Both the position numbers and the translations under genes were made by a program. A DNA stretch of 64,000 nucleotides, taken from contig JAEBUN010000004.1 of NCBI GenBank assembly GCA_023014365.1, positions 682,001-746,000 of the forward strand, written 5' to 3'. Shown one piece after another: positions 21,085 through 32,909 of the stretch (position 1 is its first letter; every line of letters begins with the position of its first letter). Below the pieces are notes generated by a model. That model saw only the letters and a program-made list of their open reading frames with translations. It was not told the DNA's origin and searched no databases. This DNA comes from Lepiota brunneoincarnata. Taxonomy: Eukaryota > Basidiomycota > Agaricomycetes > Agaricales > Agaricaceae.

Positions 21085-21984
21085 ACCTTGAAGCCCCGCC
21101 CAGTCTCGCCCTTCAATTTGTGCACATTAATCATCCACTGTCGCCGCATCGCATCGCATTGCACCAACACCCAATTACGTACATAGTACATGAGGATATA
21201 TGTATGAATATCATTATTGACCCCACCCCTGCTGAACCCTCCTTTGGTCATATACCCCCCTTGACCCCGACCTCCACACACCTTTGATTCGTTTCTTTCT
21301 TTCCTTTATTCTGGTCTTCATTAGTCCCAGCGGGCGCACTTGGTCGCCACACTGAGGACGGTTCACTCTTTTCCATATGATTCCCACAACAGTTATGGTG
21401 GAACTTTGGAACACCCGGATTATTGACGCTGTCGAAATTTGCGTAGTTTACTCGTCTATAAAACAGTCCTGTTGTTTTGTTTTGGACGTACACTAATACA
21501 GCTTTTGGTTTCTGTTCATAAGCGTGGCTTGGTTACGTAATAATATACTTCTCACCATCGCCCATTGCTCATTTTCTTTGTGACATCTGCTTCGATGCCG
21601 GCTGTTCCCGGGCGTCAAAGAAGGCATACCGGCGGCGATCGCCAGCGTCAAGTCACGTTCTTTCCGATGCCGGCTGCGAAGGGTTATGAATGCATAGCCG
21701 CGCGCTTGGAATTGCTGTTCGGCGAGGCGTCTATGTGGAACGCGCTACATAGGGCTGTTTATTAAACGCCAAATGTATGTTCAAACCATCCGAGTACTTG
21801 TGACAACATCTGCAAAAGGATGAGAGCGTATATTATATTATGTGCTTCATGCAAAAATGGAATAGATACATAATTGGTATAATGATCAGAATGAGATAGT
21901 TGGACATACATTGTTCGTGGTAGGTGTATCACATAGATGTTGCCTGAGTTGTGGGCCTGAAAGTTCATGATATCGAAGAGAAAA
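21085..21984. other. convergent intergenic region
   Basis: 900 bp lie between the stop codons of the Kre6-like and UBE2O-like genes. Short direct repeats of GATGCCGGCTG occur near 21594 and 21667 in a GC-rich patch, the rest is A/T-rich. No exon, tRNA or transposon feature is recognised. Confidence 0.45.
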
Positions 21985-24900
21985 CTAAATCACTTCGGTT
22001 GCCTCACCAGACTCCTTCGAATTATACGCATCCATCAAAGCTTGCAATTTGCCCAATGTCCGTTCAAGCGTAATAATCCCACCTGCAGTCAACCTCGGCA
22101 CCGCAACATCCCCCATCCCCTCCCTCTCCAGCTCCTCCACACTTGGATTTGGAAGCTTTCTGCTCTTCTCAATGAGCAACCTCGAATCGTCGAGTACCTT
22201 GTACAAGCGTCCGTGGGTGTAGTATAACCAGTTAATCTCTTCTTCGAGACTTCCGAGTGGAATTTCCAGCGCGCGTCGGACAAAGCCCCGTGAGAGGACA
22301 TAGGCCTTTTCACTGTAGAGCCGGGAGTTCACTGTGCCCTCTTCTGTGCCACGGAGTTTTTCGTAGGCCGGTTCGCAGAACCACCTAAGACAGGGTGGGT
22401 CTGAGATTATGCGTGCGGTGGGGGAGAAATATCACCTACGGTTCTTTTACTAGCACAAGACCCTGTATTGATACGAACGCTTGGAGGAGTGAGGATCTTG
22501 CTGCGCTCCATGTCTCATTCCTGTCACCAGCCCAGGTGCCCAAGATAGACAAACAGACCTTTCCTTCCTCGTACAGGTTTCTGCAGTAGCGTAGGTCAGG
22601 ATTCCAGGCAGAAACAACGTTAAATAGAAACAGCTCACGGGTTTACTGATAATACGAATGGTAAGGAAGAGTGTATAGCACAATGAGTGGGTGTTATGAG
22701 ACGTGGTACCAGAAGCCACACTCACCTCTCCCATTCCCATTTGTCCAACTCAAGAAATGTGCGATCGGCGGGCTGTTCGGGAAGTTCGAGTCAAGCATCC
22801 AATCGATCACGAAGGGGGCATCTTCATAGGGTGTATTTGTGGGCCCAATGATTAGTGACCTCAACAAATCTGTTCGGTCTTCATACGCCCTCACAATAAT
22901 AGTATCTAAAGGGGCAAAACGGCAAGTGTCAAAACCCGCCCCTGAGCGATCCTCCTCTAAACGGCGAGGCTTACCTGGTAAGCTATTTGCCAAAGCACGA
23001 TATTCCCTATTCAATCGATTCAAAAACGACTTGCCGGGCTGTGCAGGTGTGCTAGAGTGAAATGCATGATCCACCGGTGCACAAGCCAGAATGTCGAACT
23101 GCTTCCAAGTCAATTCCTTCGAGTCCTTACTGCCACCTGCCCCGTTGATATTAATTTTTGTATTATCCTTGAACACGTACTCCTTCGACAGTGACGAGGC
23201 ACCGGAATGTGCAGACGAATGTGGGGCGGGATCTATGATTGTAGCATGTGGAGGAATCAAGATGGAGCCCGTTTGGGCCAAGGGCTGGGATTGTGTTTGT
23301 GATAGTGGTAAAGACGAAGAAGCGGTAGATGCAGGGGAATATATCACATGTGTCGAGCTTTCAGTGGTACTCGCTGGTTTATTGTTAGTCACAGCCGCCT
23401 CCTCAACGAGCTCATTCCAGAATTGATCAGTGTCCGGGGCTGAGGTAGGGGAAATTATGGGCGGGCTGGGACCAGCTTCTCCCCACCCATCGACATCAAG
23501 GTCCATCATGTCCAGATCCGCGGCGCTGTTTCCATTATCCAAAACAATAGCACCGTTTCTGTGATCCGCATTATCGTCGGAGCCCATATCTTCATCGTCA
23601 TCTACCCAATCGCCTGAGCCTAGCTTTTCTGGGCGCCAGACTCCGTCCTCTTCCATGGTCCACACCTCTTCTTCTGCAATGGATTCATGGTCGCTCGCCT
23701 CTTGATCAAAAAGGTCGTCCTCAAGTTGTTCAATGCCATCGTAGAGTCTTGTCAGTCGCTCCAGGGGATATGTCCCGATGACCCAGCCGGGGTGTGTCAC
23801 TTCAACCGCTCCATCCAAGTTCAGCTACAGAGACATCAACATGGGAGGGGAATCAATCTAAGAACAAGTAATACAATCACTTACACCAGTCACTTCGCCT
23901 ATCCAAGACAAGACGCCACCCCCTTGCGGCGGTCTCTTCATAGGTAGCTCTTCCTCGGTATCCCCCACATTTCGCCTCTCCGCAATTTGAGCACCAAGCT
24001 GAGCCATTTCCTTCCTCCACCCCGTAAGCTGTCCGTCATCATAGGGAGCCTCCCTTACCCACGCTTCCAGTTCTCCGATTCTCGGTACCCGCGGTCTCTC
24101 AAACCCGTTTGTCGTTCCAGGTCGGTGAATGAATACAAAGTCACCCCTTCGTACCCCGAGACCATCGCCTGGAGACTGCGGGACCAGCGCCGAATGGTCG
24201 GAAGTTCCGTGGGGATCTAGTTCAAGGAGCGATGCCAGTTCAGTTGTTCCGGAACCTGGGAACAAGATAGTTGCTGTTCTCTCCACGGCATTCACTGATT
24301 GTACAATTGCAATCTTTTTCTCGTCTTCATTCCTCCACATGACATAGTCACCTGGCCTAAGAAAAGTTAGTGGTTGAATGAGGAAGCAACGAAAACGAAC
24401 CAGCAATCGTATTCGTCAGGATTCAGGTACGGAATGACGTCTTTCGCCAAAACGGTTTCCTTTTCGCCACTCTGCCAAAGTATGTCCAGCGTCGTTTCTG
24501 TTTCCGTCACCAGATAGGTATCAACAGTCACAACTCCCACATTAGTTCCCTCTTGTCCGTGTCGGGTAACCAGTAGATCGGTAGCATCCTTCAAATGCAC
24601 ACGGTCGCCGACGCGCATCTCCATATCAGAGCGACCTCGTATGAGGGTAAGCTCACCGATATCCTTGCCTGTCCAGAATTTTTTTGGTCGTTGTCGTTTT
24701 TCGGCTACTGCAGGGTCAAGCTATGTCGGTAGCGGCGGCATGGTCAGACCGGGACGAGTTGCTTTGTGGTTAGTTCCGGCTTACTGATTGGTTGACAGCT
24801 AGCCATGATATGGCGTAAATGGTGTGTTTGACATCAAGCACGGTGTCCATGCTTGGGCGGTTCCCAAAGACCGAGCCAAACATGGAGGTGAGATTGGAGA

Positions 24901-25757
24901 AAAAGGGGGGAGGCATAATGTCCTTGCAAATCATTAGTGGAATATGCCGTGAGAGGTACAGATAAGCAAACCCACTGCTCCCCGCTCGCCAACATTCAGT
25001 CTTGAGCTTAGCTCGGGCAGTCTCACAATTTGGCCATTTGACTGAATCTCCACCAGCGACTCGTCGAAGACCTGCACAGACAGCATTAAGAAAACTCCTA
25101 CCGGGGTCAATCAACACTGACTTCAAGTATCTGAGCAGGTATATGAAAAACAACCATGGTATGAGAAGAGGAGAATAGCGTACCTGACCAATCCAATCAT
25201 CATAAGCGACGTAATCGCCGATCTCAGCTCGTTGCCGGTCCTCCAAATCTTCCAAAGTCTTCCATCCAGGAAGCACCTGCCTACTAATTACGTGCGCCAA
25301 GCGGCCTTTCACCCGGACGTTTGTGACTACGCCTGACCGCACATCGTCGATGGTCCGTTTGCAATAGTCTCCGGGCTGTAACGTACGATCTACGAGTCGT
25401 AGATCTGCCTCTTGCATAATTTCCCGCTCGCATTGGTCCGTTATGAATGATACACCGACTTCGCCATGTTTTAAGGGGCGGAGGATCGGATCGGCAAAAG
25501 GATGGTTAGGTGGAGGTACATCTTCGGCATCATGCCAACATCTCTGGATAGCATGGTCAGTCTCTCTCAGTACTTGGGAGATGTCCAGCAGCCCGTACTA
25601 GTACTACTCCATATGAGTGCGGAGGAGCAGTGCGTTGCACAATATCTTGCTGGTAGAGCTGGTCGATGTGAGTTCGCGACAGCGGTGAAGGACTCGGGAG
25701 TAAAAACCTTTGTGGGAGGTCGTTTTCTCTCCTTGATTGGCATGCGGAGAGTACCAA
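21985..25757 (-). CDS. UBE2O-type E2/E3 hybrid ubiquitin-conjugating enzyme
   Basis: Large ubiquitin-conjugating enzyme with E3 activity, homologous to UBE2O/E2-230K. Exons (minus): 25757-25599, 25543-25184, 25130-25122, 25071-24976, 24922-24785, 24720-24401, 24356-23885, 23824-22726, 22645-22639, 22580-22440, 22384-21985; total 3201 nt, 1066 aa, exact triplets. The N-terminal half has repeated KOW/SH3-like units: [31 protein letters not shown], and [20 protein letters not shown], plus [12 protein letters not shown]. An acidic linker follows. The UBC domain contains [34 protein letters not shown], the catalytic Cys in [11 protein letters not shown], and [20 protein letters not shown]. Two internal exons are microexons of 9 and 7 nt. 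The 7-nt exon is needed to rebuild the conserved [12 protein letters not shown]. The first exon start is less certain, as an ATG at 25743 opens another frame. The gene is divergent from the F-box gene. Confidence 0.9.
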
Positions 25758-26130
25758 GACGATCGAGTACGTCTGGAGGAAAAAAGTCTTGCGGTGATTG
25801 AGGGAGAAAGGGTGAAGAGAAAGTCGCAGTCAGCCAAAGTACACCAGCGAGTCACATGCAGCCGAGCGGTCGGTTGTCTCGCGGTGTAGATTAATTCCAC
25901 CCTGGTCTACGCCAATCCTCTTATTTCTCTAGTTCTACATCCTCGCCGTTGTGTATAGCTAGCCAGCTCTGTTGTATTCCATGTCGCTGGGATACCATAC
26001 CGGACTTGAGGGAGATTGGGCACGGCGCATCAGATGAGGGTGTGACCGATGCTGTTCTCACACTTAAAGCCATCGACCATCAGATAGGCAGCCCTCCTTC
26101 CCGCCACCACCACTCTCACTGCTTTTTGAA
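25758..26130. promoter_or_regulatory. divergent promoter, UBE2O-like and F-box genes
   Basis: 373 bp separate the two divergent starts. I see no further exon or clear core-promoter motif. Confidence 0.35.
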
Positions 26131-27890
26131 ATGCCACGGACATTCCCTACAGGCTTTCGCTTCTTGGATCTCCCAGGCGAGATAATTGACCGCACACTGT
26201 GCCAGCTTGATCTTAGGACACTTTTGAGCTGTAAACAGGTTTGGGACTTCTTCACGAATATCATGCTCTATCTCTCAATGCCTATCTGCAGGCGTGCAGG
26301 GCAATGAAGAAACGCATCGAGGACATAAATGAACTACAGTATATCATGGAACTTGAGATCGCTGGTTTTGAGCGAAATAAAAATAACGTGTGGCCAGTTG
26401 CCGAATGCCTCAAATCTCTGCAAGAGTATGTAAACGGTTGGAACAAGCTTGAATGGTCGAAAGAGAGCACAGTAAAAATGCTCGGGGGTCGTATCTGGGA
26501 GCTTTACGGGGGCGTCTTTGCCCAAGCTGATGCAGAGGGGACCTTTCACTTCACCAAATTACCTTCTGTATCGCGCCGTATTCAGCGAAGAGACTGGACT
26601 GTCAAGCCCAACCTCAGCCAGCCCGTTGCTGATTTCGGTATCGATCCATCCCAGGATCTGGCCGTCTGGCTCACAACTCCAACACGTGAAAACCTATCGT
26701 TGGGTATTCATCTACGAACACTCAAGACCGGCGAGGCACATCCCTTGGCTAAACACCCTACTATTCATAACTCCCAGCATTTTATCGGAGGGCGGTGGTC
26801 TTTTGTCGTTCGCATCATGCAAGAATACCTCGGCATACGAGTCCAATACATCCCTTCGGCAGATGAACCAGATGATATCAACCCTATGGTCCAGTTCTTC
26901 GTCTGGAATTGGAAGGAGGGAAGCATTGAACTAGTACGACACCTATCTTTTTGTGGTGAGAAGTAGCGGGTGCTCATGTTTTCCCTCAGGCACTCGAAAC
27001 CAACGATACTCAATCTTTTGTCTTCCTGTCCGAGCAACACGTAGTTTTAGCCAACTTATATGTATCGGACAATCTGGCTATTACCAAACCTTACCTCCAA
27101 ATCATTGACTTCAAGACAGAGGGAAACACCAAGCAGACACTAGATCAGGTTCAGCACTCCTTGACACTTTCCTATCCCGACATAACGAATGATGCCGCTG
27201 TTCTTGGTTTTGACATCTCCTCCGATCCTTCGCCTGGCTGGACCCCTGGCAGAGACGATCCAAGTCCCTTTTTCCTTGCCAAGGGTAATAGGCTATTTGT
27301 TGTTCCCTTGCGCTTCACAGCACACGAGCAATTCTCACTAGTACATTTCATTCCACTATCAACATTCCAGAAATGCCTGGATCGCATCGATCCGTCAGCG
27401 GGAGGAACCCGAAAACTGAGCTGGTCTGATTGGGCGTCAGAAGCAACGCGTCTCATCTCAACTAGCCTTCCGACGTCGGGCAGTTGGGTCTGCTTCTGCT
27501 ATGGCTCTCGATTCACAGGGCGAGAACTAGTTCGCAACCAGGGGTCTGGGGTGGAATTTGCTGTCGCACTGTACGATTTGAACCAGCTGGCTACCCGACG
27601 GGAAAATGCGAGAGGCGAAATCCCGTTGTCGAGTTCTTCAATGTACCTGGATGAGCCTACCAGATCAGGTAGCGACTGGCCCTTCAAAGAGGATATTGAG
27701 ACCTCACTACCCTTCTCCATCCGTATCAAACGTTTACCGGTAGAGCCGGGGATACACTGCATGATGTGCAGCGCGGACAACATGATCTTAGTTAATGTGA
27801 GCCTCGCCACTCAACGTGTGTCCTGGACTGTCCTCACTGATGCTGTAAAAATAGGGTGAAGCTAAGGAGTACCGAATCTTCACCTTCTAA
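26131..27890 (+). CDS. F-box domain protein
   Basis: Probable substrate receptor of an SCF ubiquitin ligase. Exons are 26131-26238, 26292-26933, 26990-27796 and 27855-27890, all GT-AG with consistent phases, giving 530 aa. The N-terminal F-box lies at about residues 9-45 (FRFLDLPGEIIDRTLCQLDL, RTLLSCKQACRAMKKRI). The remainder has no repeat I can name. It resembles the large Agaricomycete F-box-like class in which a short F-box is followed by about 400 residues with conserved Trp-rich patches (WSFVVRIMQEYLGIRVQYI, QFFVWNWKEGSIELALE, YSRFTGREL-like). The last exon supplies only GEAKEYRIFTF before the stop. Partner and target are unknown. It is divergent from the UBE2O-type enzyme, another ubiquitin-system gene, which may be coincidence. 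Confidence 0.8.
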
Positions 27891-28304
27891 ACATAAATTG
27901 GATGGTCTCTTTGTCGAGGTTAACGCACGGGTGTATGCGCGTATTTCCCACGACTGCATCTCGAACGTGTCCGTTTTCGCGACCAATAGCATATCATACG
28001 CCAATTTTCTCGCAGGGATCAGGATGGCCGCGTCGAGGGATACCGAAAGGAAAACGGAGCGACCCGTTGTGAGCGCGCAAGGAAGCTGTTGCTGTATGCT
28101 TAGTGGGCTGTGCACGGAGCTAGTGTCAGCAGTACCATAAATGAGGGATATGAGCCATTCGTTTAGAAGCTGTAGATGGGTGGCAGATGATTGAGAAGCT
28201 GTGAGGATGTGGCCAATGGCATTTTTTCCGTCTGAGATGAGTGCTGAAGGAGAATGAATTGATGTCATGGCTGTTGGCTGCTTGGGCGCGCCTAGATGGA
28301 GCAA
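27834..28304 (-). CDS. possible small hypothetical protein, antisense to the F-box gene 3' end
   Basis: Not recognised. A 156-codon open frame on the minus strand begins near 28304 (or at MTSIHSPSALISDG, about 12 codons in) and runs into the last intron and exon of the F-box gene. Residues such as GKNAIGHILTASQSS and LNEWLISLIYG look protein-like, but no domain is identified and no introns are needed. It also fills the promoter of the N-acetylglutamate synthase gene, so it may be chance. Confidence 0.22.
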   Translation of the reverse strand: MLHLGAPKQPTAMTSIHSPSALISDGKNAIGHILTASQSSATHLQLLNEWLISLIYGTADTSSVHSPLSIQQQLPCALTTGRSVFLSVSLDAAILIPARKLAYDMLLVAKTDTFEMQSWEIRAYTRALTSTKRPSNLCLEGEDSVLLSFTLFLQHQ

Positions 28305-28447
28305 GGGTGTGAAGGGTCGACTACTATCTTATCAGATCTCGTTATTTTATTTCTGCCACAGCTTCCGATTCTCCTTATAACACCGTTCATCCCATGCCTG
28401 CACACCCCCTCCATCCCCCTCCCCACCACACCTAGATACCTCTGATC

Positions 28448-30450
28448 ATGCTACCTAGCACTCGCGGTGTTGTCACCGCCGCTGCTCTCAACTCCCGGCG
28501 GTCCCATACATTCAAGGCCTTCTATGCCGTTAGTTCATTACTCGACCTTGCGTTCTTCGAACACAACTCTGACTGCCATGCCGCATTTAGACCATTCGTG
28601 GCTTGCGGCAGCCTGCCCAACCAGCGGAGCTCGACGATGCTCCAACTTCTGAAAATGTGGGTCGAGTCATGTCCAGCTTGACTAGTCAACCTCATTTTTT
28701 CTATTCCTACTAGGATTTTATTCTGTCTATCCTTCGCGCAAATCCCTCATTGCGAGACAGCAAGTCATACCTCGCCTCCTTTGGTGGTCCTCGGCCCCAA
28801 ACCCCAAAAGCGTCATCCTCTCCAGCATCTTCTACACAGGAGATCGTGATACCTCCACCGCCCAAAGAACGCATCAAGTCGACAGCCAAGTCAATACCAG
28901 CGCTTGCATCTGAGCATCCCAAGCCCAGTCCTATCATCGCTTCAATCCTCAACCCTGTCGTTAGAAGGACAGCACTTGTCAAAGTGCAAGGACCATTCAC
29001 TGATGTCCAGCTTGACAGCATCTGCCGAGGCATGGTCTACCTCGAAAAGCTCGGTCTCGTTAGCGTTATCGTTGTCGAGAACGAAGAGCAACGGCGTGGA
29101 GAGCGAGATGAACGTACTGCCATCGTCGAGGAGACTATGCGGATAGTAGACAGCCTTGAAAAACAGGGTGCCCGGGCCAGACCAATCGTTGGTGCTACCG
29201 TCCGGCTTGGACCCAAGCCTGGTGACGAGGAGGGAATCGACTCTGAGGACTTCGTGCTCCCCGAAGCGCACACGCTCCCCACTGATCTTACTCCCATCCG
29301 TTCTGCACTCCATGCAGGCGAGATTCCCGTCATCGCACCTTTTGCGTTGGATTCTTTCTGTCGATCAGTCCGCGTCGATGCGAACGACGTGATAGCTGCA
29401 CTCGCTCGCGGGATGGTCGAAGCCTCTGCGTTGGACTCGTCACGCGAAGACACGGAAGATGGGCAACATGAATTTTCAGAAGAGGTCGACCTTACCCCCC
29501 TCCGACTCATGATCATCAACCGAGAAGGCGGGGTGCCCTCATACGCTCGCTCAGGATATCCCCACCTCTTGATCAACCTCACCTCAGAATACAACCATAT
29601 TCAGGATACATTCGAAGACAAATGGCGCTACACCAACCCCACGGCGCTTTCTAATCTCGCGCTGGCACGAACGTGCCTAAAATACATGCCGCCCACCTCA
29701 TCGGCCATTATGGTTTCCCATAAATCCCCCAGCGCACTCATCGGAAATCTCATTACAAACAGACCGGCGGTCAGCTCCAGCCTGCCACACGCGCTATTGC
29801 AGACCAATCGCAAGCTCACCCCTCATACACCCACACTCCTTCGTCGGGGGCTGCCAATCCAGGTTCTCCGATCTACCGCCGAAATTAACAAGGCGAAGCT
29901 CAATCGCTTGTTGGAACAGTCGTTCAAACGCGAGTTGGATGAAGAAGCCTTTTACAAGCGCCTAAATCAAACGCTGGACTTTGTGATTGTCGTTGGTGAT
30001 TATGCCGGCGCTGCCATTGTGACGAATGAGGCTGATCCCCTCGATCCCAATACTCCCGTTTCCTATCTTGACAAGTTCGCGGTGTTGCCCCATCATCAGG
30101 GAGATGGAACCGTCGATTTCTTGTGGGTTGCGTTGCACGATGAATCGTATGGGCTGGGACACCCATTCTCCGCCAACCCTAATGGCGGGCGAGGGGGGGT
30201 AGGTGAAGGAAGGGATTTGGTATGGCGCAGTCGCTCGGATAATCCCATCAACAAATGGTACTTTGAGCGGAGTACAGGACATGTGCGAATGGGGTCTTGG
30301 GTATTGTTCTGGTGTGATGCAGAAAAGAGGCTGAAGATCGAAGAAGGCCGTCGGGGTAGTGCGGGTCTTTCGTATATTGAAGAGTGGGAAATGGGGAGGT
30401 TGGATAGGTGGGCAGATTTCGTCATGAAGATCCCCTCGAGTTGGAAATAG
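28448..30450 (+). CDS. ARG2: mitochondrial N-acetylglutamate synthase (Arg2 type)
   Basis: First enzyme of arginine and ornithine biosynthesis: acetyl-CoA plus glutamate to N-acetylglutamate, in the mitochondrial matrix. Exons 28448-28528, 28591-28656 and 28714-30450 give 627 aa. The N-terminus is Arg/Ser/Ala-rich and free of acids (MLPSTRGVVTAAALNSRRSH), as expected for import. DFILSILRANPSLRDSKSYL opens the fungal NAGS region, followed by an amino-acid-kinase-like domain (TALVKVQGPFTDVQLDSICRGM to about residue 430). The C-terminal GNAT (vertebrate-like NAT) domain includes VSYLDKFAVLPHHQGDGTVD and the conserved WRSRSDNPINKWYFERSTGH. In ascomycetes the ARG2 message carries an upstream arginine attenuator peptide; I could not identify one here. 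The 3' flank to 30784 has no gene. Confidence 0.92.
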
Positions 30451-30784
30451 ACGGAGCGGGACTCCTCCTTATACTTATTGATTCATTCGTCTCTGGCGCA
30501 TTTCTGTCTTCGACCGCTCACAAATAATCATGCGATATGTAAAGCACGATTTCTCGCTCGCCTTTGTATTTAGCCAATAGATTTGCCATCTGATTCGTAA
30601 CGACTCGCAGTTCTTCGCGTTGCTATTGATAAAGCGTGAAGGTAACATGTATTTCTGTCAAAACCTAACCAGTCGCTTCTTCCCTTATTCTAAAAGAAAA
30701 GTCCAGAGCACGTCTATAAAAAATAAAGCAAACAATAGAGAGCAACCCTCCACCAACGCACGTGCGCTTCTCTTTGATTTTATT
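30451..30784. other. convergent 3' region
   Basis: 334 A/T-rich bases between the NAGS stop and the carrier stop. Runs such as AATAAA-like AAAAATAAAGC near 30720 suit 3'-end formation. No gene is seen. Confidence 0.4.
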
Positions 30785-32369
30785 TTAGAAAAGGTTGTCT
30801 AGAAGTTTTCTTGAAGCCTCGACGCCGAGCTATTAAAACGAAGATGCAACGCATCAGTCAAAAACTGTGTGATAACAAGAATAGGGACACAGGGGAAAGA
30901 CTCACGAAGGTAGCTGCATTCGCGGGGAAAGCGCGGGCCATTGCTGGCCCAAAGCCCTTCCAGAGGGCACCAATACCATCCGCTGCGATCGTCTTGCGTG
31001 CACAGTCGAGGATGCCAGAATAGGTGCCCGTGGGAGCAGACTGGAGACGTGATTTCAAGACCTGGAAAAATAAACCCGAACACATTTAACACGAGGAACA
31101 TGGGGTGGGAGGGGGAGGGAAAGATCCGTAGATTGTAAAAGTTGAAAACCCACATCAGGAGGAATGGCAATTGCCCACATAGCGACGCCCGCGGTGCCTC
31201 CTGCAAAGGATGATGGCACTAAGATTAAGGTCTGCGGGGGAAGAACCATTCGGTGTGAGGAACTTCTTTGTTACTTCATACGCAGAAAAGTAGCTATCAG
31301 GCACAAGAATTGAATTAGTACGGGCACAGGAAGATAGTATAGGCGTTGAAGACCCACGCAGCACTTCCAGGACCATCGCGTGCGAGCGTGGCACCGGTAC
31401 CGCGGTAAATACTCCGGAGGCCACCTTCCTTGTAGAGGTGTTTCAGAACATCGGTAACTCCTTTATATTTGGCTTCTGCGGCCCCTTGACCTTGCACCTA
31501 CAAAAAAAACCAACGTTAGTCTCAAGTGAGTAATAAGATATGCACGATTCGGCGTACCTGGAGCAAGACCTTGGCACGCTCCACAGGCGCAGTGACCAAT
31601 GTGGTGGGGACGGCGGAAAGGAAACCCGCTGAGGCAAGTTCAGCAGTGGAGAGTGTTTGGCTCTTGCGGTTGGGTGTGAAGGCACGGATAAGTTGCTTCG
31701 ATGCGTCGTATGCCTATCATAACCAATACATAATTCAACATCACATCACATCACTTTAAAATTCGTGAACCCGTTCATACCCAAAAGGAAATGGCAAAGA
31801 TGGGTGTAACGCCTAGTAGTGGGGGAACCATGCCACGATATAAACTTGACGCAAACCACTCCCATATCAGATATCGAAATGTAAAGAGCCGAGGGCACAT
31901 ACCCGGTGATACCATCCTTCGCCAAAGTTCTCTTCACGACATCGACTGCGCCGGTATAGACCCCAGGAGCGGCCGTTTGGAGTCTGGTCTTGGTTAAATC
32001 AAATGGGTGGCCTGGTCACACTTGTGAGTAAGGAAGATCCATATGTTAGGTTGGAGACTAGAAGCCCCAGGCCTACTCAATACAACAAAGGAGCGATCCG
32101 ATCGAAAGAAGGACAGGAAGCTCCAATCGTGTGATGCCAAACCGAAGAAAAAAACACCAAGAACCAGAAAAATATTCAACGGATAGAGAGACAACGAGGC
32201 AGGACACTCACCAACTAATACCGCAGAGACACCGCCGAACCCTCCAGCAATGAAGGACTTTATATTTTCAGCTGCCGACACCGTTTGCTGCTGCTGCTTC
32301 TCTTCAGCCTGCGATCTCCATCTCAGCGCGTTTGAGCGAGAACCCAATAACGGCCTCTGGACTTACCAT
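30785..32369 (-). CDS. mitochondrial carnitine/acylcarnitine carrier (SLC25A20/Crc1 type)
   Basis: Inner-membrane antiporter exchanging acylcarnitine for carnitine. Nine exons (minus): 32369-32367 (ATG alone), 32308-32212, 32011-31903, 31844-31781, 31713-31558, 31497-31358, 31293-31154, 31061-30906 and 30829-30785. Three mitochondrial-carrier repeats are present with signatures GHPFDLTKTRLQTA, TAPVERAKVLLQVQGQG (the PxE variant, as in carnitine carriers) and AIPPDVLKSRLQSAPTG. FWAYDASKQLIRAF and YRGTGATLARDGPGSAAYFSAYE also fit this subfamily. The product is 302 aa, the usual size. Summed exons exceed a multiple of three by one: reading GSSPADLNLSAIIL on into AGGTAGVAMWA requires one fewer base at the run 31205-31207. 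A 46-nt intron would also repair the frame but would remove conserved residues, so a base error is more likely. Confidence 0.88.
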
Positions 32370-32909
32370 CTCGAACTCAATCAAGGAGGAACCGCGTGTA
32401 AAGCGAAGAGAGAATGGGCCCAGAAGGTGTAAAGCCTGAGCACTGGTTGGTGGTAGTCGGTGGGGCTGAAGGGGCGTAAGGGAAGAGGGGAAGGGTAATG
32501 GCACAACCGGATAGGAAGCTGAATTAGTGCTGGCGAGTACGGACTATGCTATCGTTTTTTCACATGCAGCGGAGCGTACTTACGATCAATCTCCAACGCC
32601 GGTCCTCCGTCGTCTCGACCCTGGTCGTACTTTCCGCGATTCTCCCTCCGTTGGGCTTTTCCTACGGATACTAGCTCCGGCAGGTACATTGCCCTATGTA
32701 TGTCTGCCATGCATGCGATATCTCGGGCCCAAGACAGGATCATCATATAGAAATACGTCTAAGTACTAAGCAGTTATAATCGCCAGGCCTACGTCCGAAG
32801 CCGGCAAAGTAGGATAACTCGGAAGAACGAGCTGAACATGGTACACAACTAATAACACAATATTCCATAATCCGAGAAAAGCAACTTCTATGCGTTTCTA
32901 TCATCTAAT
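32370..32909. promoter_or_regulatory. carrier promoter / FAS1 3' flank
   Basis: 540 bp between the carrier start and the stop of the next minus-strand gene. Short ORFs (for example 32527-32769) have no domain and poor splice context. No gene is supported. Confidence 0.4.

Noticed and set aside
21590..21700. Repeated GATGCCGGCTG as a transposon end or terminal repeat
   Set aside because: Only two short direct copies, no target duplication and no transposase nearby.
25743..25757. ATG at 25743 as the UBE2O start
   Set aside because: It opens a frame with a natural-looking N-terminus but does not connect in phase to the conserved QQDIVQR exon; the 25757 start does, and makes the total an exact triplet count.
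31155..31215. 46-nt intron as repair of the carrier frame break
   Set aside because: GT...AG positions fit, but the segment it would remove (GSSPADLNLSAIIL) is conserved coding sequence in carnitine carriers.
32527..32769. 81-codon plus ORF in the carrier promoter
   Set aside because: No start context, domain, or splice partner; length is expected by chance at this composition.
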